Source of the DNA: Branchiostoma floridae
Taxonomy: Eukaryota > Chordata > Leptocardii > Amphioxiformes > Branchiostomatidae
Assembly: GCF_000003815.2 (NCBI RefSeq)
Contig: NC_049986.1
Span: 1,862,033 to 1,926,032, forward strand
DNA length: 64,000 bases
Direction of reading: 5' to 3'
Notes under the pieces: generated by a model
The model's database searches: none
The model's input: the letters and a program-made list of their open reading frames with translations, nothing else
Told to the model about the DNA's origin: nothing
In this document: one piece after another, positions 1 to 10,687 of the stretch
How positions within the stretch are numbered: position 1 is the stretch's first letter
Layout of the letters: the number at the start of each line of letters is the position of its first letter
Made by a program: the position numbers and the translations under genes

Positions 1-196
1 CACTAGGACGCGAGGATTCACGCTTACCAAGACCGTCGCGGATCTAGACAACTGTCTCTACAACGTTGCCGTCAACGGCCGTCTGTTTCGCCACGAGGCA
101 AAAGTCTATCTTCCTCCAGACCTGTGGACGCACGTGGCCGTCACTTGGCTGGAGGAACGCGGCCTGGAAATCGTCGTGAATGGGAGTGTCCAGCAG
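1..196 (+). CDS. LamG/pentraxin-like exon (5' incomplete)
   Basis: Open from the window edge in the frame starting at base 2, ending in GTCCAGCAG with donor GTACGG at 197. It contains the conserved beta-strand sequence [10 protein letters not shown] followed by VNGSVQQ, the usual pattern of LamG/pentraxin jelly rolls. The upstream half of the domain is before the window. Confidence 0.8.
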
Positions 197-3100
197 GTAC
201 GGAAAACGTTACATCTCAAACTGTTGCTCAACTTCCCAAATACGTCTTCAAAAACACTCAACAGGGTACTTCTCTATTTTGTAGGCAAGAAATGGGATTA
301 CAATATCAATATGTACATGTATGTCCTTCGAAAATTATCTTTTTTGTGTGTATTGCTTGAGCTCTGCTATGTTTTAACCTGACCTATAACGTTTTTTCCA
401 GGTGATTGTCCTTGAGACCGAGATCCCGCCCATGGAGAATGACCCTTACACCGACGTGTTCCTGTGTAGCGATAACACCCAGCCAGGGATGTCGTACACG
501 GGGGAAGCCGTGTTCGACGAGCTGAAGTTCTGGGACTGGGTTCTGCCTGACGGACAGATACAGCTGGCCATGATCCCAGGATCAGGTAAGCCTTGGGGTA
601 TTTTCTTATCCATCACATGCTCATACTTAAAAGGTATATTTTATCTGACCCTACCTCCCTCCTGACCTCAATGAAAAGCGGTCTGAAGGCCAAATTGAGC
701 TTCCCATGAACCAAGGAGGTAAACCTCCTTGCATGAACAAATAAAGCTTCTAACAAATCAATCAATCAATCAAACAAAAAACAACTGTATTCAGAGAGGA
801 ACAACTACATTCTGGTGTTAAGGATGAAAAGATATCGGCATTCATTCTTCTAGTCTATGATCACAATACAAAACGTTTAACATCGTGTGCTTTATGTATT
901 TTTAAAATTCACAAAGTTACACTCCATTCAAGTAATTTTTGCTTAAAAAGTCAAGCTAGAATTCATCATCTGAATATTACCTTGCTTGATGCCTAACCTT
1001 CAAAAACTGGTTTGGGTCGTTTTCATCTGCCGTATCAATTTACATATAAAAGAAGTATACAGCTTTCTTTTATACAAATTTGCACAATCCACCGTTATTT
1101 AAGCATTTGAGATTTCAAGCCAAACAAAAGGGCGCAGAATCTAGCAATGCGACTTTATATAAACCAGAGTAAACATTAATCAAGTAAAGTGGGCATTTCC
1201 TGGGTCACGACCATCAATAGACCGGTTCTGAAGTCCATCACAATTAGCAGCTCCACCAATGATAGCACGCCAATTATCTCTTTTATCCAATGATAGCATG
1301 GCAATTAGCAGTTCGACCATACAAGGGCGACCGTCCGTCCATCCTATATTTGTATTTGCATGTTTGTCGTATGTGGAAAACTCACATGCTAAAGGTAACA
1401 AAGGTCAACCCAATGACCTAGTTCCATCAATCCTTTGTTTCACCCCTTGGTTGGAACAAAGAGCTCGAAGTATTCTTGGCCGGAGCGGCAGCTACGATGA
1501 CGACAACCATTCGGTGTGTTCATTGAGTAACTACTACATAACATTATATGTAGAATAAGGGAGAACGGTCAGTCTTGTCTATTTTGTTTGCCAAAGAAGG
1601 GCCAACATTCACAAATAATCATTAGATTTGAAACATCAGACAGAACTGTCAAGATGGTAGGTTCCATGTGGTGTAGATATTGTCATCAAGTTTGGAAAAT
1701 ATGCTTGTCTTTGTTTCCTTCCGTTCATTAGAAGATTTCTCCGTTTTCGCAAATTACCATTTCAGTTTTGTCATCGGGGTAAATGTCAGTCAACGTGTCA
1801 CTGACGAAAGATAGTTGATGCTACCTGAAGCGTCTGACTCAGTTGCTTGTGTTACTGACATTTGGCACATTTTAGGTATATCTTTTCTGTCCTTTATCAC
1901 ACAGATATAGATGAGTGTGCCAGAAAACCATGTCAACATGGACGCTGTGTGAACCAAGATGGCGGATACAGCTGTACCTGCGAGCCTGGATGGACTGGAC
2001 AGAATTGTTCGCAAGGTGAGTTTATTTTGTTGGGTTACCAAGACCATTCCCCCATATATATTTCATTACATTGCAAGCCATTTCTTTCTTACCAACTTGA
2101 CTTTATTTTGCTTCTGACTATGAATGTAAAGAATTTGAAGAAAAATCACATATCATATCAATGCATTTCGTATAAAGTCGGCTCTTCAACAATATGTCCT
2201 CAGTGTCACTGTCAAAAGACAGTGGGTGCTATTTGAAACGTCTGACAGTTTTCAAAATCATATCCAGTTTCTTGATTGACTGCCATTTAGTGTGTCTTAC
2301 AACCTGGAAGTCTAACCTTCATCGGCATTATCATGATAGACGCGAGCTGCGATAGAAATAATTTGGTTATTGGCCATGCATTGGTCACGAGATTCATGAA
2401 CCTCTAAAATTGTGCCGAAGTTAGGTTTGAGCCTCCGAAATCTGATCGCTTGTGCCACTTACCGACTTTTGCTTCGTGTGGCAAACGTATTTCTGATAGT
2501 ATATAAACTCCTCACTGTCGTCTTCTACAGCCTCACAATGTCAGAGTGGGTGGGACAGATACAACAACTACTGCTACAAGTTGATGGCAGACGAAGTCAC
2601 TTGGCTTACAGCGAGGTCACGATGTCAACAACACGGCGCAATTCTTGCCTCTATCAAGGACAGTGACGAGAACAACTTCATTGCCATTGCGGGTGTCATC
2701 TCGAGTAATAAAGACGTTGTTTTGTGCATGGTTTTGCAATTTTCATGTCAAAATATGAACCGTGCATGACGTTGTTTTGTACATGACGTTGCAAGTTTTA
2801 TGTCAAAGTATGAACCATGCATGACGTTGTTTTGTGCATGACGTCGCAGGTTTTATGTCAAAATATGAACCATGCATGACGTTGTTTTGTGCATTACGTT
2901 GCGATTTTTATGTCAAAATATGAACCGTGCATGATGTATTATAGAAGAAAGGGATTTTTTTAAGTTAACATACAATTTATACAGTTAACGCGTTAACTGT
3001 TTTCGACCTGAAAATCATGGCAGAGATTAACATGATACATGAACAAAATTTTTTTCGAATAATTTTCTATTGGTTTTCGAGGAAAATGTACTCAAAGAGA

Positions 3101-4357
3101 ACCAAATAGTTGTGACCAAGTTACATAATGGATTAAAAAACATCCAACCATATTTATATTGACAACTTTAGACATGTCATCCTCGAAGCTGAATTAGTAT
3201 TTATAGAAATATGGCTGATGACATGTTTGTCTGGTTGTCTGTGAAACCAGAATAGACTGGAGCCATATAGAACACGTAACGACCAGCAAGTGCCTCACAC
3301 TATAGCATATATGGTCAGACATTCTTGTCATTGCTTTATGTTCTTCGTTATTTGAAGCTAGCGTTTTAAATACAACCGTACTTCAATTCCTGATATACTG
3401 TCCAATAGTAGCTTGTAGTTATAATGCGTCCACTAGTTGGACCACCACAGCTTTTGGTAGCAGATGAAGTATACGTCAGCCAAATATATTCGGGAGTTTT
3501 ACGGTCACGTAAGACTTTCTTCTTTTAGTTACATCAAGGCCATTACACAGGGCAAGGGAAAAAGACGGGACCAAAGAGTTGCTCACATTGAAATGAGGAG
3601 AAACGTCTTTTGGAGAAATTCCTCGCCCTTTGAAGGATGGTGTTGGCCATGTACAGAAAATCATTAAGTCCTTGTGTTAACCATTGACACTGTATTCCCT
3701 TAGACCTGAAATGGTTCTATTCTTAAAGTTCCTACAATCACCCAAATACTAGTCAAGCACTATGCCGGTATAGAGTACCAAAGGCAGGAGCGCTCATCCT
3801 TGTAACTAAAAAAAAGTCGACTTAAGTAGCAAATATCTAAGTAAAATGTCAGACTGTTTTTGTTGCAGCACAAAATAAAACGTTCCGGTGGATTCCGACC
3901 TTCTGGCTTGGTCTTCATAAAGAATCTGAACAATGGAAGTGGACAGATGGGTCACGTGTTGACTACACCAACTGGGCTCCGTGTGAGCCGAACAACAACA
4001 TGGTCTTCTCGGTTTGGCAGGGAGAGGATTGTGGCACCATGTACTACAAGGTGTGTGCTTTTTCACTCCTTTGTTTAGTAACTAACCATTAGCATTTGAA
4101 ATATCAGTACGTCGATTAAGATTAACCATTGAGTACGGTAAAAGTTTCTTTTCATTTGCTCGATTGTGGAAATTTAAGAGAATAACATTGCGGAAAATAT
4201 AGTCATCAATCATTATAATAATAAAATACTTGCTGTATCGTATAAACAGACCGGCACAGACCCAATTTGGTGTGGGGTAAGGACGAGGCACCCAGGACAG
4301 TGGAATGACGAAAGTTGCAGCTCTCACAAAAGCTACATTTGCAAGAAACCAATTTAA
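1..4357 (+). CDS. LamG/pentraxin-like, EGF, C-type lectin domain protein (3' part of gene)
   Basis: Six exons join with consistent phase: 1-196 (frame from base 2, ends phase 0), 402-585 (ends phase 1), 1905-2015 (phase 1 to 1), 2531-2704 (phase 1 to 1), 3869-4050 (ends phase 0), 4250-4357 (TAA at 4355-4357). The first two encode a concanavalin-A-like (LamG/pentraxin) fold with LWTHVAVTW and a LKFWDWVL stretch. Next is a calcium-binding type EGF module beginning DIDEC, then a full C-type lectin domain ending [16 protein letters not shown] and three residues before the stop. By family knowledge such modular proteins are secreted or cell-surface and bind glycans or matrix; the ligand is not predictable here. 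The 5' end, any signal peptide and further modules lie outside the window. A possible poly(A) signal AATAAA is at 4670-4675. Gene model confidence is high because phases match at every junction. Confidence 0.85.
402..585 (+). CDS. LamG/pentraxin-like exon, second half
   Basis: Acceptor TTTTTTCCAG precedes base 402 and donor GTAAGC follows 585. It reads [10 protein letters not shown], then [19 protein letters not shown], the closing strands of the domain (FDE.KFW resembles the pentraxin/LamG end). It ends in phase 1, matching the EGF exon. Confidence 0.8.
586..1904. other. intron between LamG and EGF exons
   Basis: 1.3-kb intron. The only structure noticed is a short perfect palindrome, CAAGGAGGTAAACCTCCTTG, near 711-730; the same motif recurs at 11912-11932 inside the foldback element and one half occurs near 34883. 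Nothing else is recognised. Confidence 0.6.
1905..2015 (+). CDS. calcium-binding EGF exon
   Basis: A 111-bp phase 1-1 exon encoding DIDEC, then the six-cysteine EGF pattern with CQHGRCVN and [19 protein letters not shown] plus the N and Y/F positions fits the cbEGF subclass. Phase 1-1 flanking introns are typical of shuffled EGF modules. Confidence 0.88.
2531..2704 (+). CDS. C-type lectin domain exon 1
   Basis: Acceptor TTCTACAG precedes 2531. It reads [13 protein letters not shown], then [19 protein letters not shown] and [12 protein letters not shown], the first third of a C-type lectin domain. Donor A|GTAATA at 2705 gives phase 1; a weaker in-frame donor exists 12 bases upstream, and both keep the frame into the next exon. 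Confidence 0.8.
2713..2932 (+). repeat. 55-bp tandem repeat, four copies
   Basis: Units starting GACGTTGTTTTGT at 2713, 2768, 2823 and 2878, exactly 55 bp apart, each ending with a segment like TCAAAATATGAACC. The array starts 8 bp after the lectin exon donor, inside the intron. Confidence 0.85.
2933..3868. other. remainder of intron between lectin exons
   Basis: AT-rich intron sequence from the end of the 55-bp array to the acceptor TGTTGCAG. No second exon, RNA gene or repeat recognised. Confidence 0.5.
3869..4050 (+). CDS. C-type lectin domain exon 2
   Basis: It encodes [11 protein letters not shown], then [19 protein letters not shown] and [11 protein letters not shown], the TNWAP segment and the EPNNN region are the canonical core and the long-loop carbohydrate site. 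EPN is the mannose-type tripeptide of the family, but the partner WND motif in the next exon decides calcium binding. Donor is AAG|GTGTGTG. Confidence 0.88.
4250..4357 (+). CDS. C-type lectin domain exon 3 and stop
   Basis: Phase 0 exon reading [19 protein letters not shown], then [11 protein letters not shown] and TAA. WND is present, completing the EPN...WND calcium/sugar site, so by family knowledge a mannose-type ligand is plausible. The protein ends a few residues after the last domain cysteine. Confidence 0.88.
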   Translation, partial: TGTDPIWCGVRTRHPGQWNDESCSSHKSYICKKPI

Positions 4358-5255
4358 CGATGTCTATAGTATAAAAACAAACCTTTATTCCAACACTATT
4401 GATGAAGTCGTGTGTGCATATTGAATAGGTAACGTTAAGTAAGCCATTGGCCACTCTGAAGATATCTGCACTAGTTCAATCTATTAAAAGAACAGAGTGA
4501 CGCTCTTATCTATTGTGCTGGAACGAGTCTTCAGCTCTGTACTACAATTCTATATCTAACACTGATCAATTTTATATTATTGAGATTATGCCTAGATTCT
4601 TTAATGCAAATTCATGCCCTAAATACGGTTGGTTTAACGTTTACACCTTAAATAGAGTCATTCTGTCAAAATAAAGTCACCATTTCCGTAGGCTGAGCAG
4701 GGAAGTCACATGACCCCCTACCCTGGTTCTATTCCTTTTGGCTCCTGTGCCATCTGACTCTTTTCCTCATCTACCCTTTTCATCACCTACGCCATTCGTG
4801 GTTATTCGTGATGGCGAGCACACTATCCTAACGGTGGGTGTACTTGTCTATGAAACGGACGGAAAACTTTAAGTTAGTTCTTTTCGGAGCTTGGGAAGAA
4901 GAGAAGTTAGGCATCCATGTAGCCTAATAGTGCAAAACTCTAAATCTACTACCGCCGAGTTGGACTTTTCTCTAGAAGTAGTGAAGAATTAAGAGTACAA
5001 CTTTGTAAAGAATTTAGATGGAAAATTTCGAGGATGAACTGTTGTGAGTTATTTTCTTCGACTGCAAATTGAGGTAAAAGACAAATGAACCGTATTCCAC
5101 ACAATATTAGTGCAATTTTGTATAGTTTAGAATTTCAAGGATTGACAAGAAAAACGATGGAAATTATGACAAGGAACAATATTTTTTTATTCTTTTAAAG
5201 CACTTTTTTCTCAAAAAGATGTTCACTCTCAAGACTTTATAGAGTCAAATTTGCT
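4358..5255. other. 3' UTR and intergenic sequence
   Basis: It contains AATAAA at 4670-4675, a plausible poly(A) signal about 310 bp after the stop. The rest is AT-rich with no recognised gene. Confidence 0.5.
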
Positions 5256-6006
5256 TTAACCCTCAAACACCCGAGTGGGGTCCATTTGGACCCCAGGCGC
5301 AAACTTTGAAGTGCCATTTGAATATTTTTGACCTGAAGAAAAATTCCATCCGTGACTTTGTCAGTTAATATCTTCTGTACCTTCTCCTAAGTTTTTACGA
5401 AGATTGGTACAATATTATGGTAACTATAAAGAAAGTCTGTGTTCAGTCCGTCTGGGGTCCAAACGGACCCCAACAAAAATGTGCAGTTTTTAAAACAAAC
5501 TTTTGAGACTAACTCCTGAACTACTTATCGTATGACCACCCATCTTTCAGAGATTGATAAACATGTAAAACTAAATCCACACATAAACTTTTGTGTCATC
5601 ATCAAATAATATTACGATTTTATGACGTCATTTAGCTTATAAGGGCGGCCATCTTGGATTTTGACCAATGACGTCATGAAATTAGCATAAATTATAAATT
5701 TTAGATCTTGAAAAGTACATGAAATTTCATAGAATTTGATTGTTGTTAGAAAACAAGTGTAAATTACAAAGGAAACCTTGTTTAAATCGAAATTGGCAAA
5801 TTTTGGCAAAATATGCCTATCATAATTCCGTTGCCATGGCGACCCCAAAAAATGATAAACTTATTTTATTAACTATAAATTTTTGCTAACAATATTTTGT
5901 GGTAGATTACCAAGTTTCGTAGCTTTAGCTTTAACCGTTCATGAGTTATACGCCATAAAAGTTGCTGAAGGCCTCAAAATTGCCCTCTCTGGTCAGAATA
6001 GGTTTA
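5256..6006. mobile_element. TTAA-flanked MITE, piggyBac-like (copy 1)
   Basis: Left end is TTAA at 5256-5259 followed by CCCTCAAACACCCGAG. The right end near 5988-6004 reads GGTCAGAATAGGTTTA, a decayed form of the GAATAGGGTTAA end seen in copy 3. TTAA target sites and ends starting CCCT are typical of piggyBac-superfamily elements. Interior landmarks shared with the copies at 26.5 and 43.9 kb include CCATCTTGGATTT, TGACGTCA and CCGTTGCCATGG. No coding capacity. Confidence 0.6.
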
Positions 6007-6239
6007 GTGGAGAAGGGGTTGCACGAGCAACCTCCATGGAGGAGCTCCACAGAGCTGACCTCCATGGAGGTTGCTCGTGCAGACCTCCAGCTCCACCGAG
6101 CGAGCTCTATGCGCTATGAATACAAACACTTGGTTCTCGTCACCTTCATGGACTTTTTAGTACTACATGGAGGAGCTTCTCTCGTAGAGGACAAACAACC
6201 GGACTGAACTAGCAGCTGTACGCAAAACATGCTACACGG

Positions 6240-7890
6240 GCTATGAATGTAAACATTTGGATCACGTCACCCAAAACAAATTGGTCTTAGCGCTCTATAC
6301 GGTAACAGAGGGCTGTTTGAGTAGCACTCTACGGGTTATGAATGTAAACACTTGGTTCACGAAACCCAAAACAAATCGGTCTTAGGGCTCCATACAGAGA
6401 TACTGTAAACAACAAACACACAGAGCCGATAGCTGATCGAGCAGCTCCACGGGCTATATGAATGTAAACACTTGGTTCACGTCACCATCAACAAATCGGT
6501 GTTTAGGGCTCTATACAGGGATACTGTAAAACAAAACACACGGAGCCGATAGCTGATCAAGCAGCTCCATGGGCTATATGAATGTAAACACTTGGTTCAC
6601 GTCACCATCAACAAATCGGTGTTTTGGGCTCTATACAGGGGTACTGTAAACAACAAACACACAGAGCCGATAGCTGATCAAGCAGCTCCACGGGCTATAT
6701 GAATGTAAACACTTGGTTCACGTCACCATCAACAAATCGGTGTTTAAGGCTCTATACAGGGAAACTGTAAAACAAAACACACGGAGCCGATAGCTGATCA
6801 AGCAGCTCCACGGGCTATATGAATGTAAACACTTGGTTCACGTCACCATCAACAAATCGGTGTTTAGGGCTCTATACAGGGATACTGTAAACAACAAACA
6901 CACGGAGCCGATAGCTGATCAAGCAGCTCCACGGGCTATATGAATGTAAACACTTGGTTCACGTCACCATCAACAAATCGGTGTTTAGGGCTCTATACAG
7001 AGATACTGTAAACAACAAACACACGGAGCCGATAGCTGATCAAGCAGCTCCATGGGTTATTTGAATGTAACAACTTGGTTCACGTCCCCATCAACAAATC
7101 GGCGTTTAGGGCTCTATACAGGGGTACTGTAAACAACAAACACACGGAGCCGATAGCTGATCAAGCAGCTCCACGGGCTATATGAATGTAAACACTTGGT
7201 TCACGTCACCATCAACAAATCGGTGTTTAGGGCTCTATACAGGGATACTGTAAAACAAAACACACGGAGCCGATAGCTGATCAAGCAGCTCCACGGGCTA
7301 TATGAATGTAAACACTTGGTTCACGTCACCATCAACAAATCGGTGTTTAGGGCTCTATACAGAGATACTGTAAACAACAAACACACGGAGCCGATAGCTG
7401 ATCAAGCAGCTCCATGGGTTATTTGAATGTAACAACTTGGTTCACGTCCCCATCAACAAATCGGCGTTTAGGGCTCTATACAGGGGTACTGTAAACAACA
7501 AACACACGGAGCCGATAGCTGATCAAGCAGCTCCACGGGCTATATGAATGTAAACACTTGGTTCACGTCACCATCAACAAATCGGTGTTTAGGGCTCTAT
7601 ACAGGGATACTGTAAAACAAAACACACGGAGCCGATAGCTGATCAAGCAGCTCCACGGGCTATATGAATGTAAACACTTGGTTCACGTCACCATCAACAA
7701 ATCGGTGTTTAGGGCTCTATACAGGGATACTGTAAACAACAAACACACGGAGCCGATAGCTGATCAAGCAGCTCCACGGGCTATATGAATGTAAACACTT
7801 GGTTCACGTCACCATCAACAAATCGGTGTTTAGGGCTTTATACAAAGATATCGTAAACAACAAACACACAGAGCCGATAGCTGATAGCGG
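6240..7890 (+). repeat. ~120-bp tandem array, left arm
   Basis: About 13 units marked by GAGCCGATAGCTGATC at 6423, 6543, 6664, 6784, 6905, 7026, 7147, 7267, 7388, 7509, 7629, 7750 and 7871. A variant unit (ATGGGTTATTTGAATG) recurs at 7051 and 7413, so a three-unit, 362-bp block was duplicated (higher-order repeat). Confidence 0.92.
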
Positions 7891-8453
7891 ATTATCGCAA
7901 ATGACAAGCATTCACAGAACAACGAATGGATATCTTTTTTGTACGATAACATTTGAAACAAAAATGCTGATTTAGTAAGAACTTAAATCGCGTGTACTAT
8001 TGAATGACCCAAGAAAGTGGGGTATTTTTATTCTTCAGGTGGATGTTGGGTCGCGGAATTAACAGTGAGTTGGAAAAAGTAGTAGGAATTTACCGGCTCG
8101 CTCCCTTCACGGGGACCCAACCTCTGCTTGGAGAATAGATAGGAGTACTTGTTTGTTTGCCCAATGAGCTTTTATCAAGCTGCTTGGTTTGCCATTGTAA
8201 AGAATGCGAAAACTTCGCACCTCAGTGCTAATCGTTAAGAATGGCTGATTTTGGGTTTGATTCAGCCCTGTGACAAATTTGGGGAAATCTGTTGGCCTAC
8301 TATGAAAAAAAATGGTTTTATAAAACAAATATTTAGACCTGTTATGAGAACTCCAATACCAGGTGTGCCTGTTTATAGAAGAAATTAAATGACTGCCAAG
8401 AGAGAGCAGTTGTCGCATCCTTGTCGGATACGGGCAATGAGGTAAAACTTACT

Positions 8454-8670
8454 CTCCAAGCAGAGGTCGAGTCGNNNNNNNNNNNNNNNNNNNNNNNNNN
8501 NNNNNNNNNNNNNNNNNNNNNNNNNNNNNNNNNNNNNNNNNNNNNNNNNNNNNNNNNNNNNNNNNNNNNNNNNNGTCGAAAAAAAATACACTCGCGCTCT
8601 TCGTAGGAAGAGCGTGAGTGTATTTTTTTCGACTACTACTATATCTGCGCGATTCGACCTCTGCTTGGAG
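8454..8670. mobile_element. palindromic MITE with CTCCAAGCAGAGGTCG ends, spanning a gap
   Basis: Left end CTCCAAGCAGAGGTCG and right end CGACCTCTGCTTGGAG are inverse. A 59-bp hairpin (8575-8633) of AAATACACTC...GAGTGTATTT follows the 100-N gap 8475-8574. The gap probably reflects failure to assemble the hairpin. Confidence 0.7.
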
Positions 8671-9059
8671 AGTAGTAAAACTTCCTTGGTACGAGGTTTG
8701 CAACAGGTCTAAATATTTCTTTTATGCAACCACAAGTTGTTGTTTTTGCAAAGTGGGCAACAGACACGCGCGCGCGCGCGCAATGCACACAAACACTAGT
8801 AATAATTGTTAATTTTTTGTATGGTTGGATACAAAGGTTAAAAGAACAATCGAGATGGTAATACTTTTAAGAATCAAAACAACCCGTTTATTGAATGAAG
8901 CAAGCTATGCATTGTTCATATGTCGGCTCTCGCAAGGAAAGCTGAAAGTTCGCACCTCCGTGCTAATCCAAAATCGTCTCAAAGCGCGCCCCAAGCGCGC
9001 CCTTACCACGCCAGGACACTGACGCCAGAAGCGGCTGGCTGACTGGCCTATGACGTAGT

Positions 9060-9177
9060 CTCCAAGCAGAGGTCCGTGGGAAAAATCGTGACCATTTCCT
9101 TTGATTCATATTTTTTTTGAAGGTCGAAAATTATGAAAGGAAAAGGTCGCGATTTTCCCACCAACCTCTGCTTGGAG
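9060..9177. mobile_element. palindromic MITE, same CTCCAAGCAGAGG end family
   Basis: It starts CTCCAAGCAGAGGTCC and ends ACCTCTGCTTGGAG. The inner arms GTGGGAAAAATCG and CGATTTTCCCACC are inverse too. A half copy lies near 37050-37115. Confidence 0.72.
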
Positions 9178-9239
9178 AGAAGGTCATATACATGTAGTCC
9201 GGTATGGGAATAAAGTCAAAGTACCAAGTGTAGAAATAC

Positions 9240-9330
9240 GAGGGGCGAGTAAGAACAGAAGGATCGAACCCGGGTCGGCGGATTGCAAATCATGGCCGCT
9301 ATCGCTGTCGCCACAAAAGGTCTAGAGCCC
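9240..9330 (-). repeat. tRNA-like SINE head (candidate)
   Basis: Reverse strand reads TGGCGACAGCGATAGCGG, then a TTTGCAA anticodon-loop-like segment, then GGGTTCGATCC, resembling the A box, an Ala(TGC)-like loop and the B box of a tRNA. Stem pairing is imperfect, so this is read as a SINE head rather than a working tRNA. Confidence 0.4.
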
Positions 9331-9737
9331 GTGGACATGGACGGTAGGCGGTACTTGAACACCACTGTTACACTATCTATAAATCCTAAAGGTTTTAATA
9401 TCCAACCCTCCTTGGGTACGAGCAAGGAGGTTAGAAAACTTCCTTGGCACGAGGTTTGCAACAGCGGACATTATGTTGGATACTCAGTTTACTTCTTGCA
9501 TACTGGAGCTTTCAGATGAACAACCATCCAAGCGTGTATTTGCCTGTTTCGGCTATTCCACTTAGATGTACCAACTTCAGCTAGGGGTTTTATACAGACA
9601 TTATTGCAGATGTCCATGTTACTATATTATCTTTGCTTTATCTATTTTTTCCAATCTTTTTTTCTCCGCAGTCTCTTTATTTTCGGTGTACATAGAAATA
9701 AAAGTGAAAAACAACAATTGCGTGTTGTTTGTGTGTA

Positions 9738-10315
9738 CGAGGGGCGTGCAATTAGTAATGGTCCTGACCCATTTCCCATAGCAGGAGATTAATGAAACTT
9801 GGCACAGTTATTAGTCTTTCTCTTCATAGGAATCACCCAGAGTTATGCATTTCTCCCATCGTTTGATGCAGCTCTGGACACCGATTTTGTAGGACACCCC
9901 AGGTTGGTCCTCCAACTGATGCCTCATCAATGGCACAAGAGGGACGACCAGGTCTGGGAGCTGTTTCCACAGACTTCCAGCCACGTTTGAATTCAGGATG
10001 CCAGCGTTTTACAAGGTCATATGATGGGGCATCATCACCATAAGTTTCATTTATTTCATCAAAAGTCGTCTTTGGTGTGCGTCTTTTCAAATACAAAAAC
10101 CGGATCACTGCGCGACACTCAACTGGTTCCATTTCACACCTGGTCCATTTCGCACCTGACTAAGTTCAAACACCAGTAAATCAGAAACCACAATTAGTTC
10201 AGAGCTGTCTTTTGCAACATAACCCATAGTGATATGAATTATTACACATACAAAATTTCATTTAGATCAGACAACTGGAAGTGGGTCAGGACCATTACTT
10301 ATTGCACGCCCCTCG
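9738..10315 (-). mobile_element. mariner element, internally deleted
   Basis: Inverted ends CGAGGGGCGTGCAAT...AGTAATGGTCCTGACC at both sides, each flanked by TA (9736-9737 and 10316-10317), the mariner/Tc1 target duplication. Length 578 bp against the family's usual ~1.3 kb. Confidence 0.9.
9833..10132 (-). pseudogene. mariner transposase N-terminal fragment
   Basis: A 99-residue frame from ATG at 10132. It starts MEPVECRAVIRFLYLKR, continues DDAPSYDLVKRW, EFKRGW and PRPGRPS, the helix-turn-helix DNA-binding part of mariner-family transposases (SETMAR/Mos1 group). The catalytic D,D(34)D domain is absent; the frame runs into rearranged sequence and stops near the 3' terminal repeat. A full enzyme is about 345 residues, so this copy cannot transpose itself. 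It could at most encode a DNA-binding peptide. Confidence 0.85.
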
Positions 10316-10602
10316 TAGGCTCCCCCCTTTGACAGAATGGCGTCATCCCCAGTGAAAGTTACTCGGGTGGTCTACACTTTGTTTGGCATACCGTCTGTGA
10401 GCGTTATCTCGTTTTCATTCAAGTGTTTGATATTAAAACCTTGTACTTTGACTTAATCACTCTAACGGACTTTATGACCAAGCCAGCATGTACAGGTTCG
10501 TAGAGAACATCGTGACCTTCACATGCCGGTAGGACCAATGGAGAAAGTGACATTGAAGTAAAGGGTCACACCTTTCTCCACCAACCTCTACTTGGAAAGT
10601 TG

Positions 10603-10687
10603 TAGACCTCTCTAGTCAGCCAGCGGTTTTTTTCGGCGTGCACGTCGTGCACGCCGAAAAAAACATCTGGCTGACTAGAGAGGTCTA
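10603..10687. repeat. near-perfect 85-bp hairpin
   Basis: Outer arms AGACCTCTCTAGTCAGCCAG and its complement, inner arms TTTTTTTCGGCGTGCACG and its complement around a single base. It lies in the foldback loop next to a TCTACTTGGAAAG end, so probably another member of the CTCCAAGCAGAG family. Confidence 0.85.

Noticed and set aside
6240-7890. CRISPR or coding tandem array
   Set aside because: Units are repeated over their full ~120 bp without unique spacers and contain stops; the inverted partner at 12.2-13.1 kb identifies it as a foldback arm.
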